This document shows positions 21,519 through 31,095 of a DNA stretch of 64,000 nt, one piece after another. Numbering within the stretch: the first letter of the stretch is position 1; each line of letters starts with the position of its first letter. The notes under the pieces were generated by a model, which saw nothing but the letters and a program-made list of their open reading frames with translations, ran no database searches and was not told the origin of the DNA. The DNA comes from CAVTJX01 sp963735175 (lineage in GTDB: Bacteria > Electryoneota > RPQS01). Position numbers and translations under genes: made by a program. The DNA is taken from the NCBI GenBank assembly GCA_963735175.1, contig CAVTJX010000018.1, positions 173,821 through 237,820 on the forward strand, read 5' to 3'.

Positions 21519-22653
21519 GCGGATCCAACTCCAACCAGATGTCTTCGCCGATACGACGGCTGCGGCGAAGCGTGAAGTGCGGCACCTGGGCGAGCTCGGT
21601 CGCCCCGAGGTCCCAGATCGCCGGCCGTCCGTCGGCGCCTATGATTTTCGTGGCAATCGCCACGATGAACTTGTCGTATAATCCCGCGCGGATGAACGAT
21701 GCGTGCAGCGTTCCCCCGCCTTCCACAAACAGCGACGTGATGCCGCGGGATGCCAGCAGCCGCATCGCTTCCGCCAGATCGATCTTCCCGTCCGCTCCCG
21801 CCGCGCACGTCAACACCGTCGCGCCCGTGTCCTCGATCGCCGCGCCGCCTGTCAGCCGGCGCCGTCGGCCGTGCGTGATGATCCACGTCCGCATCCGGTC
21901 CGCGCCGTGCAGAATCTTCGACTGCACAGGCACGTGCAAATGCGAATCGACTACGATCCGCAGCGGGTCGCGGCCCTTGATGTGCCGCACCGTCAATTCC
22001 GGATCGTCCTCCATCACCGTCACCGAACCCACCATCACCGCGTCCAGCTTCGCCCGCAGCCGGTGGACTTCCTTGCGCGCCGGCTCGCCCGTGATCCAGC
22101 GCGATTGCCCATTAGCCAGCGCGATCCGTCCGTCCAGCGATTGCGCGATCTTTAACAGGATCCACGGCCGGCCCTGCGTGATGTACGTCAGGAAGGGCGC
22201 GTTGAGTTCGCGCGCCTCGGCTTCCAGCACGCCGGATTCCACGGCGATCCCCGCCCCGCGCAATTCGGCGATGCCGCGGCCCGCCACCAGCGGATTGGGA
22301 TCCACATGCCCAACCACGACGCGCGCCACGCCCGCGCGAATCAGCGCCTCGGTGCAGGGCGGCGTCTTGCCCATATGGCAGCAGGGTTCGAGATTGACGA
22401 ATACCGTCGCTCCCCGCGTCTGCTCCGGAGAGAGCTTTTCGAGCAGCGCGATCTCAGCGTGCGAATCGCCAAAGCGGCGGTGATGCGCCTTGCCCAGCAA
22501 CTCGCCCCGCTTCACCGCCACCGCGCCCACCAGCGGATTGGGACTGGTGAATCCCGTGCCCTTCACCGCTTCCCGCAGCGCAAGCCGCATGAAACGCTCG
22601 TCCTCCATCACCACGGACGGAACCGGAACCGCGACGTCAGGCGTAGCGTTCAC
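21499..22653 (-). CDS. ribD: Bifunctional deaminase/reductase RibD
   Basis: Converts the pyrimidine product of GTP cyclohydrolase II through deamination and reduction. 384 residues, intact. The deaminase half has DSHAEIALLE (zinc His and catalytic Glu) and PCCHMGKTPPC (zinc cysteines). The reductase half has RPWILLKIAQSLDGRIA, SRWITGEPARKEVHRLRA and LFVEGGGTLHASFI. The start overlaps the ddl stop by four bases. No FMN riboswitch is seen, as there is no leader in front of it. Confidence 0.97.
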   Translation of the reverse strand: MNATPDVAVPVPSVVMEDERFMRLALREAVKGTGFTSPNPLVGAVAVKRGELLGKAHHRRFGDSHAEIALLEKLSPEQTRGATVFVNLEPCCHMGKTPPCTEALIRAGVARVVVGHVDPNPLVAGRGIAELRGAGIAVESGVLEAEARELNAPFLTYITQGRPWILLKIAQSLDGRIALANGQSRWITGEPARKEVHRLRAKLDAVMVGSVTVMEDDPELTVRHIKGRDPLRIVVDSHLHVPVQSKILHGADRMRTWIITHGRRRRLTGGAAIEDTGATVLTCAAGADGKIDLAEAMRLLASRGITSLFVEGGGTLHASFIRAGLYDKFIVAIATKIIGADGRPAIWDLGATELAQVPHFTLRRSRRIGEDIWLELDPHVHRDR

Positions 22654-23688
22654 ACCGCCCTCGTGCGCGCTTTCAGCGCCGCGTCCACCAGCCGCTTCAT
22701 CAGGGCCACCGGTTCCACGCCGCGCGCCCGCGCCGCCTTCGGCACCAGCGAATTCGCCGTCATGCCCGGCAGCGTGTTCAGTTCCAGACAGACGAAGTCC
22801 CCGTTATCCGCCACCAGAAAGTCCACCCGCGCAAAACCCGCGCAGCCCAGGGCGGCAAAGACCGTCTCCGCCGCGCGCTGCAGTTTCGTAGCCGTCGCCT
22901 CCGGCAGCGGCGCCGGGCAAAGATACTCCGTGCGGCCCGAGGTGTACTTGTTGGTGTAGTCGTAAAAGCCCTCTTTGGGCCGGATCTCGATCACCGGAAA
23001 GGCTTCGCCCTCGACAATCGTCACGGTGGTTTCGCGCCCCACGAACAGCGCCTCGATCAGCGCGTCGTCTCCCTGCTGCCTCACCGCTTCGAGTGCTGCG
23101 CCCAGTTCCGCTTTTTCGTAGACCTTACTAAGTCCTACGGTCGATCCTCCCCGCAGTGGCTTCACGATCACAGGATAGTAAAGTGCCTGGGCGATTCGTC
23201 TCCCCACGGCCTCAATTCCGCGCAGATCCCCTGCGTTTACTACGAAGCCGTCAGGCACCGGCACACCCGCGACGCGCAGCCGCGTGCAGGTCACTTCCTT
23301 GTTCATCGCCATCGCCGAAGCCAGCATCCCCGAGCCGGTGTAGGGCACTCCCACCCAGTCGAGTAGCGCCTGCAGCGTGCCATCCTCGCCATAGCCGCTA
23401 TGCAGAATCGGAAACACCACGTCCGGCCTAAAGCCTTCAATTACGTTTAGCAACGCCGCCACGGTGCTCGTGTTCAACTTTCCGTTATTCACCGGTAACG
23501 GCGCGCTCACGCCAATCACCGGTGGCGCCAGCACGATCTCGGCGGTATGAACTTTCCCCGGAGATTCGGGATCATACTTCCGCACGTCATAGCCGGCCTC
23601 GGCCAGCCACTTCGCCACCGCGTCGCCCGAGGCCAAGCGAGACCACGCGCTCCGCCGACGCGCCACCGCACAGCACCAGCACTTTCAT
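22650..23688 (-). CDS. ddl: D-alanine--D-alanine ligase (one frame break)
   Basis: ATP-grasp ligase making the peptidoglycan dipeptide. The true N-terminus MKVLVLCGGASAERVVSL begins at ATG 23686-23688. The frame breaks near 23630-23640 and resumes as ASGDAVAKWLAEAGYDV. Hallmarks are FPILHSGYGEDGTLQALLDW, KPLRGGSTVGLSKV, ARVDFLVADNGDFVCLELN and NTLPGMTANSLVPKAA. About 346 residues. Its ATG overlaps the gltX stop, and its own stop overlaps ribD. Confidence 0.95.
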
Positions 23689-25185
23689 TGATCGCCATCC
23701 TGAAAATTCGAGGAATCGGAAATCACATCCGGCGAGCCCGACTGCGCGCGCTGCAATTGCACCAGCACGCGGTCGCGGCCCCAGATTCCCACCAGTTTCG
23801 CCAGTTCCGGCCCATGCGGCTGCCCGGTCAGCGCCGCGCGCAAAGCGCGCCACAAAGTCTTGCCCTTCACGCCGTGGGTTTGCCCCGCATCGGTCGCCGC
23901 CGTCTTAAACAACGCCTCCAGCTTCTCGAAATCGCTCCACACTTCCGGATCGAGCTGCGCCATGTGCGTCTCAAACTCCGCAATCACCTGCCGCGCGGTC
24001 TCGTCTTCCAGGATCGCCGCCATCTCCGCGTCCGGCGAGCCCAGCGGCATAAACACGTCGCGTACGCGCTGCACCATATCCGCGTAGGTTTCGGCGCCGC
24101 CGCGCAGCGTCTGCACCGCGTAGCGCACGCGTCGCTCGCCGTTGGCCGCGAAGAGGCCTTCCAAATCCGCGCGAATGTGGCCGATCAGTTCGTCGTCGTT
24201 CTGCGCCTTGATGTATTCCGCGTTCATCCACTTCAGCTTCGTCATGTCGAACACGGCTCCCGCCTTGCCGACACGCTCCAGCGAAAACTCGCGGATCAGG
24301 TCGCCCACCGTAAACATCTCGCGGTCGTCCTGCGGGTGCCAGCCCAGAAGCGCGACGAAATTGATCAGCGCCTCGGGCAGAATCCCCTTGTTGCGATAAG
24401 CTTCCACGGCCACGTCGCCGCTGCGCTTCGACATCTTGCTGCGGTCGGGATTCAACAGCAGCGGCAGATGCGCGAACTGCGGCAGTTCCCAGCCGAAGAA
24501 TTGATAGAGCAGCACGTGCTTGGGCGTCGACGGCAGCCACTCTTCGCCGCGAATCACGTGGCTGATCTGCATCAGATGGTCGTCCACCACGTTGGCGAGG
24601 TGATACGTCGGAAAGCCGTCGGACTTCAACAGCACCTGGTCGTCCAGCGTGTCCGAATCGAAGCGCACCGGCCCGCGGATCAGGTCCTCCACCATCACCA
24701 CGGCTTTCGGCGGCACCGCCATGCGCCAGACGTGCGGCTCGCCCGCTGCGATGCGCGCCAGCGCGCGCTCGCGGGCGATGGTCCGGCAGCGGCGGTCGTA
24801 CATCGGCACTTCGCCGCGCGTCCCCTGCGCGTGTCGCATCGTCTTCCAGCATTTCGGTCGTGCAAAAGCAGGGATACGCGTGCCTCCGCCGCCAAGCTGC
24901 TGAACGTGCGTCGCGATACAGATCCAGCCGCTGCGACTGCACGTACGGCCCGTACGGCCCGCCGAGATATGGCCCTTCGTCAATATCCAGTCCCAGCCAC
25001 GCCAGCACGTTCAGCAGGTTCTCCACCGCGCCTTCCACGAGCCGCGTCTGGTCCGTGTCCTCGATGCGCAGGATGAAATCGCCGCCCAGGCGGCGCGCGA
25101 ACAGATAATTGTAGAGAGCGGTGCGCAGCCCGCCCACGTGCAGATAGCCCGTGGGACTGGGGGCATAACGGGTTCTAACGGTCAT
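23685..25185 (-). CDS. gltX: Glutamyl-tRNA synthetase (several close frame breaks)
   Basis: Class I aminoacyl-tRNA synthetase. The N-terminal frame starts at ATG 25183-25185 with the HIGH-type motif in SPTGYLHVGGLRTALYN and RIEDTDQTRLVE. Between about 24905 and 24830 three small shifts occur; pieces HAYPCFCTTEMLEDD and VPMYDRRCR alternate between frames. The remainder is open with KMSKR in DRSKMSKRSGD, YHLANVVDDHLM and RGEEWLPSTPKH. Joined length about 500 residues, as expected. A tRNA-Glu gene lies at 49.6 kb. The start overlaps ispF by 11 bases. Confidence 0.94.
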
Positions 25186-25673
25186 AGTCCTGTCCGGAAC
25201 AGTCCACCAGCGCCACGGCCATCGCCGCGATGCCCTCGTTACGTCCCGTGAAACCCATCCGCTCCGTGGTTGTGCCTTTCACGGACATGCGGCTCGGGGA
25301 AATCGCAAGGGCGGCGGACAGTTCCTGTTTCATGTCGGTCAAATAGGGTGCGAGCTTCGGCTCCTCGCAGACCACGCTGGCGTCGATGTTGACCACCGTG
25401 CAGCCGTTCGCGCGCAGCAATTCCGCCGCGCGCGCCAGAAGCCTCAGCGAACGAATGTCTTTGTACTGCGGATCGGACGGCGGAAAATGCAACGCCCTTG
25501 TCGCCCAGCCCCGCCGCGCCCAGAATCGCATCGAGAATCGCATGCGCCAGCACGTCGCCGTCCGAGTGCGCTTCGAGTCCGAACTCCGCGGGAATTTCCA
25601 CGCCGCCGAGCACGAGCGGCCGCCCGGAAATGCGGCGGTGTGCGTCAAAACCAGTGCCCACGCGGAGGTTCAT
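25175..25673 (-). CDS. ispF: 2-C-methyl-D-erythritol 2,4-cyclodiphosphate synthase (one frame break)
   Basis: MEP-pathway enzyme with a zinc site. Starts at ATG 25671-25673 (MNLRVGTGFDAH), with metal ligands in GFDAH and the HSDGDVLAHAILDAILGA motif. The frame breaks near 25495; the rest (PSDPQYKDIRSLRLL, then VKGTTTERMGFTGRNEGIAA) is in the other frame to TAG 25175-25177. Length about 165 residues. It follows ispD in the same direction, a common pairing. Confidence 0.94.
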
Positions 25674-25693
25674 GCCGTCCATCCCAGAACACA

Positions 25694-25729
25694 ACAGGGC
25701 TCATGGGCTGTCGCGGCCATGAACCCTGT
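25694..25729 (-). promoter_or_regulatory. Hairpin between ispD and ispF
   Basis: On the transcribed (minus) strand a 13-base-pair stem, ACAGGGTTCATGG with CCATGAGCCCTGT (one G-U pair), encloses a 10-base loop (complement of 25707-25716). No T-tract follows. It fills most of the only sizeable gap in this part of the operon. It could be a processing or attenuation element, or a weak terminator. Confidence 0.5.
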
Positions 25730-25754
25730 GACGTAAATCTGTCGCAAAATCGAG

Positions 25755-26456
25755 TTAGCGCAATCTCTCACGTGCCAATAGCTCGCGGGCGCGCGCCAAA
25801 TCGTCCAAAGTCGTGATCTTGAAGTTTCGCGGATCGCCGTCAACCACACGGATGGGACCCAGGTTGAACTGCTCGATGAGGGATACGTCGTCGGTGGCTT
25901 CGAATCCGGTGGCGGCCGCCAGCTCGAAGGCGCGCACGGCCAGGGAGAAGAGAAGTGCCTGCGGAGTCTGCATGGCGACCAGCGATGCCCGGTCTACCGT
26001 CTGCGTAACGAAAGGAGGAAGGCCCGTCACACGCTTCAGCGTGTCGATAACCGGCAGTCCCGGGGCCGCCGCCACGCAATCGTGCCTCAGCGCCTCCAGC
26101 ACGCGATCAATCACAATCCGCGTGACCAGCGGCCGGGCCGCGTCGTGAATCAGCACTGCGTCGGGTTCGCTGGTGATAGCCGCCAGAGCCAGGCCCACCG
26201 ACTCCTGCCGGATACCGCCGCCGGTGATTACCTTCACTCGCCCCGCGCCCCATGCCAGCGTGGCGGCGCGTTCAAATTGCCCTTCAAAGCCGCGCGGCGC
26301 GGCAATGATCGTTTCAACACAGCGCGGATCCTGCAAAAAAGGCTCAGCCGCGTGCGAAAACAGGGCACGGCCGCCGAGGTCCAGCAGCGCTTTGGGCTGC
26401 GCCGCGCCGAGGCGGGAACCGCTTCCCGCCGCGGGCATCAACAGCACGTAATTCAA
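25755..26456 (-). CDS. ispD: 2-C-methyl-D-erythritol 4-phosphate cytidylyltransferase
   Basis: Transfers CMP to MEP in isoprenoid synthesis. 233 residues, intact. PAAGSGSRLG is the nucleotide-binding loop, LIHDAARPLVT the conserved acid motif, and TDDVSLIEQ and DPRNFKITTLDDL the C-terminal marks. The usual second-motif lysine appears as QPKALLDLGG. It overlaps the queA stop by four bases. Confidence 0.96.
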   Translation of the reverse strand: MNYVLLMPAAGSGSRLGAAQPKALLDLGGRALFSHAAEPFLQDPRCVETIIAAPRGFEGQFERAATLAWGAGRVKVITGGGIRQESVGLALAAITSEPDAVLIHDAARPLVTRIVIDRVLEALRHDCVAAAPGLPVIDTLKRVTGLPPFVTQTVDRASLVAMQTPQALLFSLAVRAFELAAATGFEATDDVSLIEQFNLGPIRVVDGDPRNFKITTLDDLARARELLARERLR

Positions 26457-27530
26457 ATGATCAGCATCGCATCGCCATAGCTGTAGAAGCGGTACTTCTC
26501 ACGGATGGCATGGCGATACGCCTTCAGAATCAGTTCCTGGTCGGCAAACGCCGACACCAGCATCAGCAGCGTCGATCCCGGCAGGTGGAAGTTCGTCACC
26601 AGCCGGTCGACGACCTTGAAGTGATAGGGCGGATAAATAAACTTGTCCGTCCAGCCGCGCGAGGTCTTGATCCCGCCGTTGAAATTGGCGACGGTTTCCA
26701 GCGTGCGCGTCACGCTCGTGCCCACGGCGAGTCACCCGCTTACCGTTCTCGATCGCGCCGTTGATCGCGTCCACGGCGTGCTGGTTCACTTCGTAGTATT
26801 CGCTGTCCATGCGATGCCGCGAAAGATCCTCGACCTGCACCGGGCGAAATGTGCCCAGGCCCACGTGGAGGATGATCGGCACGATGTTGATACCCTTCTT
26901 GCCGACTCGCTTGATCAGTTCCTCGGAGAAGTGCAGCCCCGCCGTGGGCGCGGCCACCGCTCCCGAAACGCGCGCGAAGATCGTCTGGTAGCGTTCGCGA
27001 TCCTCGACTTTCGGCTCGCGGCGGATGTAGGGCGGCAGCGGCGGCTGGCCGTATTTTTCCACCAGGGCGGCAAAGTCGCCGTCATAGTGGAAGCGCACCA
27101 CGCGCCCGCCCGAGGTCGTGTTGTCGATCACCTCACAGGTAATGCTGTCCCCGATCATGATCGTATTGCCGGTGCGCACCTTGCGCGCCGGTTTGACCAG
27201 AACCTCCCACAACTCTTCGGTCAGCCGGCGGAGCAGAAAAACCTCAATCTCCGCTTCCGTCTTTTCCTTGTAACCGCGCAGGCGCGCCGGGAAGACGCGG
27301 GTCTCGTTGACGACGAGCACGTCTCCCGCATCAAGGTAATCCAGGACGTCGGTAAACTTTCCGTCCACAATCTGCCGCTTGTCCCGGTCCACGATGAGCA
27401 GCCGCGACTCGTCGCGGTGCGCCAGTGGTTCCTGGGCAATCAGCTTGTCCGGAAGAGCGTACTTGAAGTCCGACAGCCGGGGAGTGGTCTGCACTCCGCG
27501 CGGCTGGTAAACGGCCGAGGTGATGGGCAT
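26453..27530 (-). CDS. queA: tRNA preQ1(34) S-adenosylmethionine ribosyltransferase-isomerase (one frame break)
   Basis: Adds the epoxycyclopentane ring during queuosine formation. Homology begins at PRLSDFKYALPDKLIAQEP, about 17 residues after the ATG at 27528-27530. Further marks are VNETRVFPARLRG, GQPPLPPYIRR, SGAVAAPTAGLHFS and LHVGLGTFRPV. Near 26725 the frame changes within ENGKRV, and GTSVTRTLETVANFNGG through NFHLPGSTLLMLVSAF follows in the second frame. Joined length about 355 residues. tgt is not in the window. Confidence 0.94.
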
Positions 27531-27620
27531 GCTTAGTATTCCAACTGCTTAGTTCATTTCCGGCGGGCCGGTTGAATCCCTTCTCCGCCGGAAACCCTCG
27601 TTTTCAGCCCCCGAACTGTC

Positions 27621-28637
27621 CTATAAAATCCTGGGCTGGTCCTGCACGGGCGCGGACACGCCCAGATGTCGAAATGCCAGTGGCGTCGCCACTCGTCCCC
27701 GTGACGTACGCTGTAAAAATCCCTGCCGGATGAGATACGGTTCGCACACTTCTTCGAGTGTCCCGTAGTCCTCGCCAACGGTGACTGCGAGTGTTCCCAA
27801 CCCCACCGGGCCACCGTTGAATTTGAGAATGAGCGCCTGCAGCAGCCGCACATCCAGATCGTCCAGCCCGTACTCGTCGATTTCCAGCAGCTGCAGCGCT
27901 TCCCGCGCTAAAGCTCCCGTCACGCGCCCGTCACCGCGCACCTGCGCCACGTCACGGATGCGGCGTAAGAGCCGGTTGGCGACGCGTGGCGTTCCGCGTG
28001 AACGGACCGCAATCTCCGCCAGATCCTTCTTCATCCCACGCAACGTTCAAGATGCGCGCCGATCGCCGCAGAATCTGCAGCAGGTCGTCCGACTCGTAAT
28101 AATCGAGCCGCAAGGTCATGCCAAAGCGCGCCCGCAGCGGGCTGGTCAACAGGCCCGCCCGCGTCGTGGCGCCCACCAGCGTGAAGCGCGGCAACTGGAG
28201 CTGGACCGAACGCGCCGCCGGACCCTTGTCAATCAGGATATCCAGCTTGTAATCTTCCATCGCGGGATAAAGGTACTCTTCCACCGCCGTCGGGACGCGG
28301 TGGATCTCGTCGATGAAGAGTACATCCTGCTCCCCCAGATTCGTCAACAGCCCCGCGAGGTCGCCCGGCCGTTCCAGCACCGGCCCGGTGGAGATGCGGA
28401 TGGACGCACCCATCTCGCGCGCCATCAGGTGCGCGAGCGTCGTCTTCCCCAGTCCCGGAGGGCCATACAGCAGGCAGTGATCGAGCGCTTCCCCCGCTCG
28501 CGCGCCGCCTGGATAAAAATCGATAGTTGATTCTTGACCCGTCCCTGGCCGATAAAATCGTCAAACGTCGTCGGCCGGAGCGATTGCTCAAGATCGCGGT
28601 CCTCATCGTGAATCTGTGGTTCGATAATTCTCGGCAT
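27621..28637 (-). CDS. ruvB: Holliday junction helicase RuvB (two frame breaks)
   Basis: AAA+ motor that drives branch migration with RuvA. Starts at ATG 28635-28637 (PQIHDEDRDLEQSLRPTTF). The frame changes near 28490, just before the Walker A region (complement of about 28445-28470, GPPGLGKTT), and continues with ISTGPVLERPGDLAGLL, the Walker B DVLFIDEIHRV, and VGATTRAGLLTSPLRARFG. Another change near 28030 leads to GTPRVANRLLRRIRD and LIRQGFLQRTSRGRVATPLA. Joined length about 338 residues. 90 bases without a gene follow before queA. Confidence 0.94.
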
Positions 28638-29218
28638 TAACCCATCCTGAGCGACAACCGGATCAGTTCCTCAACTCCCTCCGCGCCCTGCTTGCGCGCG
28701 GAGTCCACGGCCTTTTCCGCCTCCGCCCGCGTGAATCCCAGCGCGCAGAGCGCATCCACCGCTTCGAACACGTTGCCGCCCCTCGCTCCGCCCGTCACGG
28801 CGAAATCCGGTACCCCTTCGCCCAGTTTCTTCTTCAGCTCCAGCACGATCCGCTCGGCGATCTTCGCCCCGATGCGCGGAATGCTTCGCAGCCGGATGGC
28901 GTCGCCTTCCACCACGGCGCGGCGGATCACCTCGGGCTTCGCCGCCGACAGCGCCACGATCGCCAGCCGCGGCCCCACGCCGTTCACCGTGATCAGGTGC
29001 TGAAACAGCCAGCGTTCTTCCTGCGTCGAAAACCCCCACAGCGTCAGTTCGTCTTCGCGCAGTTGCAACTGCGTCCAGAGCCGCACGGGCTCGCCCTGGG
29101 CCGGCAGATCGTCGTAGGTCGTCACGGAAACATTGGCGCGCACACCGAGTCCCCCCGTTTGCACCACGGCAAAGGACGGATTCTTGATCGCCAGTACGCC
29201 CTCAACGAAATCGATCAT
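28637..29218 (-). CDS. ruvA: Holliday junction helicase subunit RuvA
   Basis: Tetrameric junction-binding partner of RuvB. Starts at ATG 29216-29218 (MIDFVEGVLAIKNPSFAVV), overlapping ruvC by four bases; a longer upstream frame has no homology. The OB-fold is followed by two helix-hairpin-helix motifs (LITVNGVGPRLAIVALS and LRSIPRIGAKIAERIVLE) and a C-terminal domain (GFTRAEAEKAVDSARKQG) that contacts RuvB. 193 residues, intact. Its stop shares a base with the ruvB start. Confidence 0.96.
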   Translation of the reverse strand: MIDFVEGVLAIKNPSFAVVQTGGLGVRANVSVTTYDDLPAQGEPVRLWTQLQLREDELTLWGFSTQEERWLFQHLITVNGVGPRLAIVALSAAKPEVIRRAVVEGDAIRLRSIPRIGAKIAERIVLELKKKLGEGVPDFAVTGGARGGNVFEAVDALCALGFTRAEAEKAVDSARKQGAEGVEELIRLSLRMG

Positions 29219-29722
29219 CCGGCGGCTTTCGCGGTTAACGCGCGTTCGGGATGCATGGCCCGGCAAATTGCCACCGCCAGCGCATCGGAAATGTCGGCCT
29301 CATCCTCGTCGAATTCCAAACCCAGCATTCGGCCTACCACATAGGCCGACTTGCGCCTTGGTCGCGCCGCCGCGCCCTACCACCGCCTGCTTGATTTCAC
29401 GCGGGGCGAAGCTGACCACGGGCACGCCGCGCGTCTCCGCCGCCAGCATCGCCGCAGCGCGGGCATGGCCGAGCGCGAGCGCGCTGACGGCATTGGGTCC
29501 GATATAACCGCTTTCCACGGCGCATTCAGTGACATGGTGGGACGTCACCACTTGCTGCAATCCCGAAAACAAGTGCTCCAGCCGCTGTCCCATCGACTGT
29601 CGCGGGGTTGTGTGGAACTTCCCCGAATCCACATACACCACGTGTCCCGCCGTCGCTTTCACGACGCCCCAGCCGGTGGTCGCAAGTCCCGGATCAACTC
29701 CCAGTATGATTTCTGTGGGCAT
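29215..29722 (-). CDS. ruvC: Holliday junction resolvase RuvC (one frame break)
   Basis: RNase-H-fold endonuclease. Catalytic acids are visible in GVDPGLATTGWGVV and CAVESGYIGPNAVSALALG. After GRGGATKAQV a surplus base near 29345 shifts the frame. The restored reading is AYVVGRMLGLEFDEDEADISDALAVAIC, carrying the last two acidic residues, ending at a TGA that overlaps the ruvA ATG. About 168 residues. Confidence 0.94.
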
Positions 29723-29738
29723 GACGTAAACGGGCGGC

Positions 29739-30487
29739 TTACCGCAGCGAGTCCATTACGGCATCGTCCATTTCAAAATTCGCGTAGACGTGCTGGGTAT
29801 CGTCCAACTCTTCCATGGCGTCGATCAAACCCAGCAGCGACTTGGCCGAATCGGCCTCCACTTTCACGGTCGTCTTGGGAATGTACGAAATCTCAGCCGA
29901 GCTGACTTTTTTGCCCTTGGCTTCGATCCCGGCTTTCACCTTGTATAGGTCTTCGGGGTTGGTGAAGATTTCCCAGAGGGTCTCATCGCCCTTCACATCG
30001 TCCGCGCCGGCTTCGATGGCGATTTCCATGATTTCGTCTTCGCTGCCCTGATCACCTTCGAGTGTCAGGTAACCCTTGCGATCGAACATCCACGCCACCG
30101 CGCCCGCTTCGGCCATGGTCCCGTTTCGCTTCGTGAAGACGTGACGGACATCGCCCACGGTGCGATTGCGATTATCGGTCACGCATTCGACCAGTATAGC
30201 CACTCCGCCCGGCCCGTACCCTTCATAGCGGATTTCTTCCAGAACCTGCCCTTCAAGTTCCCCCGCGCCCTTCTTGATCGGCCCGGTCAATATTGTCAGT
30301 TGGGCATGTTGGCCGCTTTGGCCGCGTCCACGGCGCTGCGCAGGCGAGGGTTCGCATCGGGATTCGATCCTCCCAGACGGGCTGCGATGTTGATTTCCCG
30401 AATGAGCCGCGTAAACACGGAACCGCGTGCAGCGTCAATCTTCTCTTTCTTGCGACGAATCGTCGCCCACTTGCTGTGACCGGACAT
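29739..30487 (-). CDS. YebC/PmpR family DNA-binding regulator or translation factor (frame break)
   Basis: Begins MSGHSKWATIRRKKEKIDAARG at ATG 30485-30487, the invariant YebC N-terminus. Near 30290-30297 two single-base differences interrupt NDNIDRAIKKGAGE, and the rest follows in another frame (EEIRYEGYGPGGVAILVEC, FTKRNGTMAEAGAVAWMF). Joined length about 249 residues. yebC upstream of ruvC is a very common gene order. Family members act as transcriptional regulators and in some bacteria in relieving ribosome stalling. Confidence 0.95.
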
Positions 30488-30528
30488 AGGCTTGTAGTTT
30501 CTATTGACGTTTGAACAGATTCGCTGTT

Positions 30529-30939
30529 TTAGTCCGCACGATAAGTCGTGACCCACTCGCGGATGTACTTCGATGGGTACCGAAGTCGGGGTTCCTGGAC
30601 CGAAAGAGCCGGCCTACTCCCATCGATTCCAATTGACTCGGCTTCTTCTCGGGGGATAATTCCGCCACCCGTCAGCAAAACGTCCGACAATCCCTTTTGT
30701 TCCATCAACTTAAGCACTGCCGGGAAGATCGTCATATGGGCTCCGGAAAGGATCGACAATGCGATTACATCGACATCTTCCTGGATCGAAGCCTCGACAA
30801 TCATCTCCGGGGTTTGGCGGAGGCCGGTATAAATAACCTCCATCCCAGAATCACGAAAAGCAGCCGCCATGACCTTGGCTCCGCGGTCGTGCCCATCAAG
30901 GCCCGGCTTGGCAACCAAGATTCTGATTTTCCTATCCAT
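30529..30939 (-). CDS. Stand-alone cobalamin-binding domain protein, methylmalonyl-CoA mutase C-terminal type (frame breaks)
   Basis: Starts at MDRKIRILVAKPGLDGHDRG (ATG 30937-30939). A longer upstream frame would cross the terC terminator, so it is rejected. The B12-binding Rossmann fold is clear: DGHDRGAK with the cobalt-ligating histidine, SILSGAHM, and LLTGGGIIP. From about 30640 to 30560 the frame changes several times; fragments MGVGRLF, GPGTPTS and KYIREWVTTYRAD reconstruct the normal end. About 136 residues. The catalytic large subunit is not nearby. It could be the small subunit of a mutase encoded elsewhere or a separate corrinoid protein. Confidence 0.85.
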   Translation of the reverse strand: MDRKIRILVAKPGLDGHDRGAKVMAAAFRDSGMEVIYTGLRQTPEMIVEASIQEDVDVIALSILSGAHMTIFPAVLKLMEQKGLSDVLLTGGGIIPREEAESIGIDGSRPALSVQEPRLRYPSKYIREWVTTYRAD

Positions 30940-31013
30940 AGGGGATGTCTGTGGGGTTCGAAAATGTGGGGGAGATGGATGTACGCACTTTACCCTTGCT
31001 AAGCCTTTAATAT

Positions 31014-31052
31014 ACAAAAAAAGAGGCCGGAAATCAACGATCATTTCCGGCC
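31014..31052 (-). terminator. Rho-independent terminator after terC
   Basis: Perfect 10-base-pair stem GGCCGGAAAT/ATTTCCGGCC (31025-31034 and 31043-31052) with an 8-base loop, followed on the minus strand by TCTTTTTTTG. It separates terC from the cobalamin-domain gene. Confidence 0.93.
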
Positions 31053-31095
31053 CGGTGCGGGCAATTTGAGTTTTTGTCCTCGTCGAAGCAAAGGT

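Noticed and set aside
22640..22700. FMN riboswitch in front of the rib genes
   Set aside because: ribD overlaps ddl, so there is no leader that could hold one.
27621..28637. ruvB and other broken genes as true pseudogenes
   Set aside because: Conserved motifs are intact on both sides of each break and the breaks are single-base; decay would also show substitutions and deletions.
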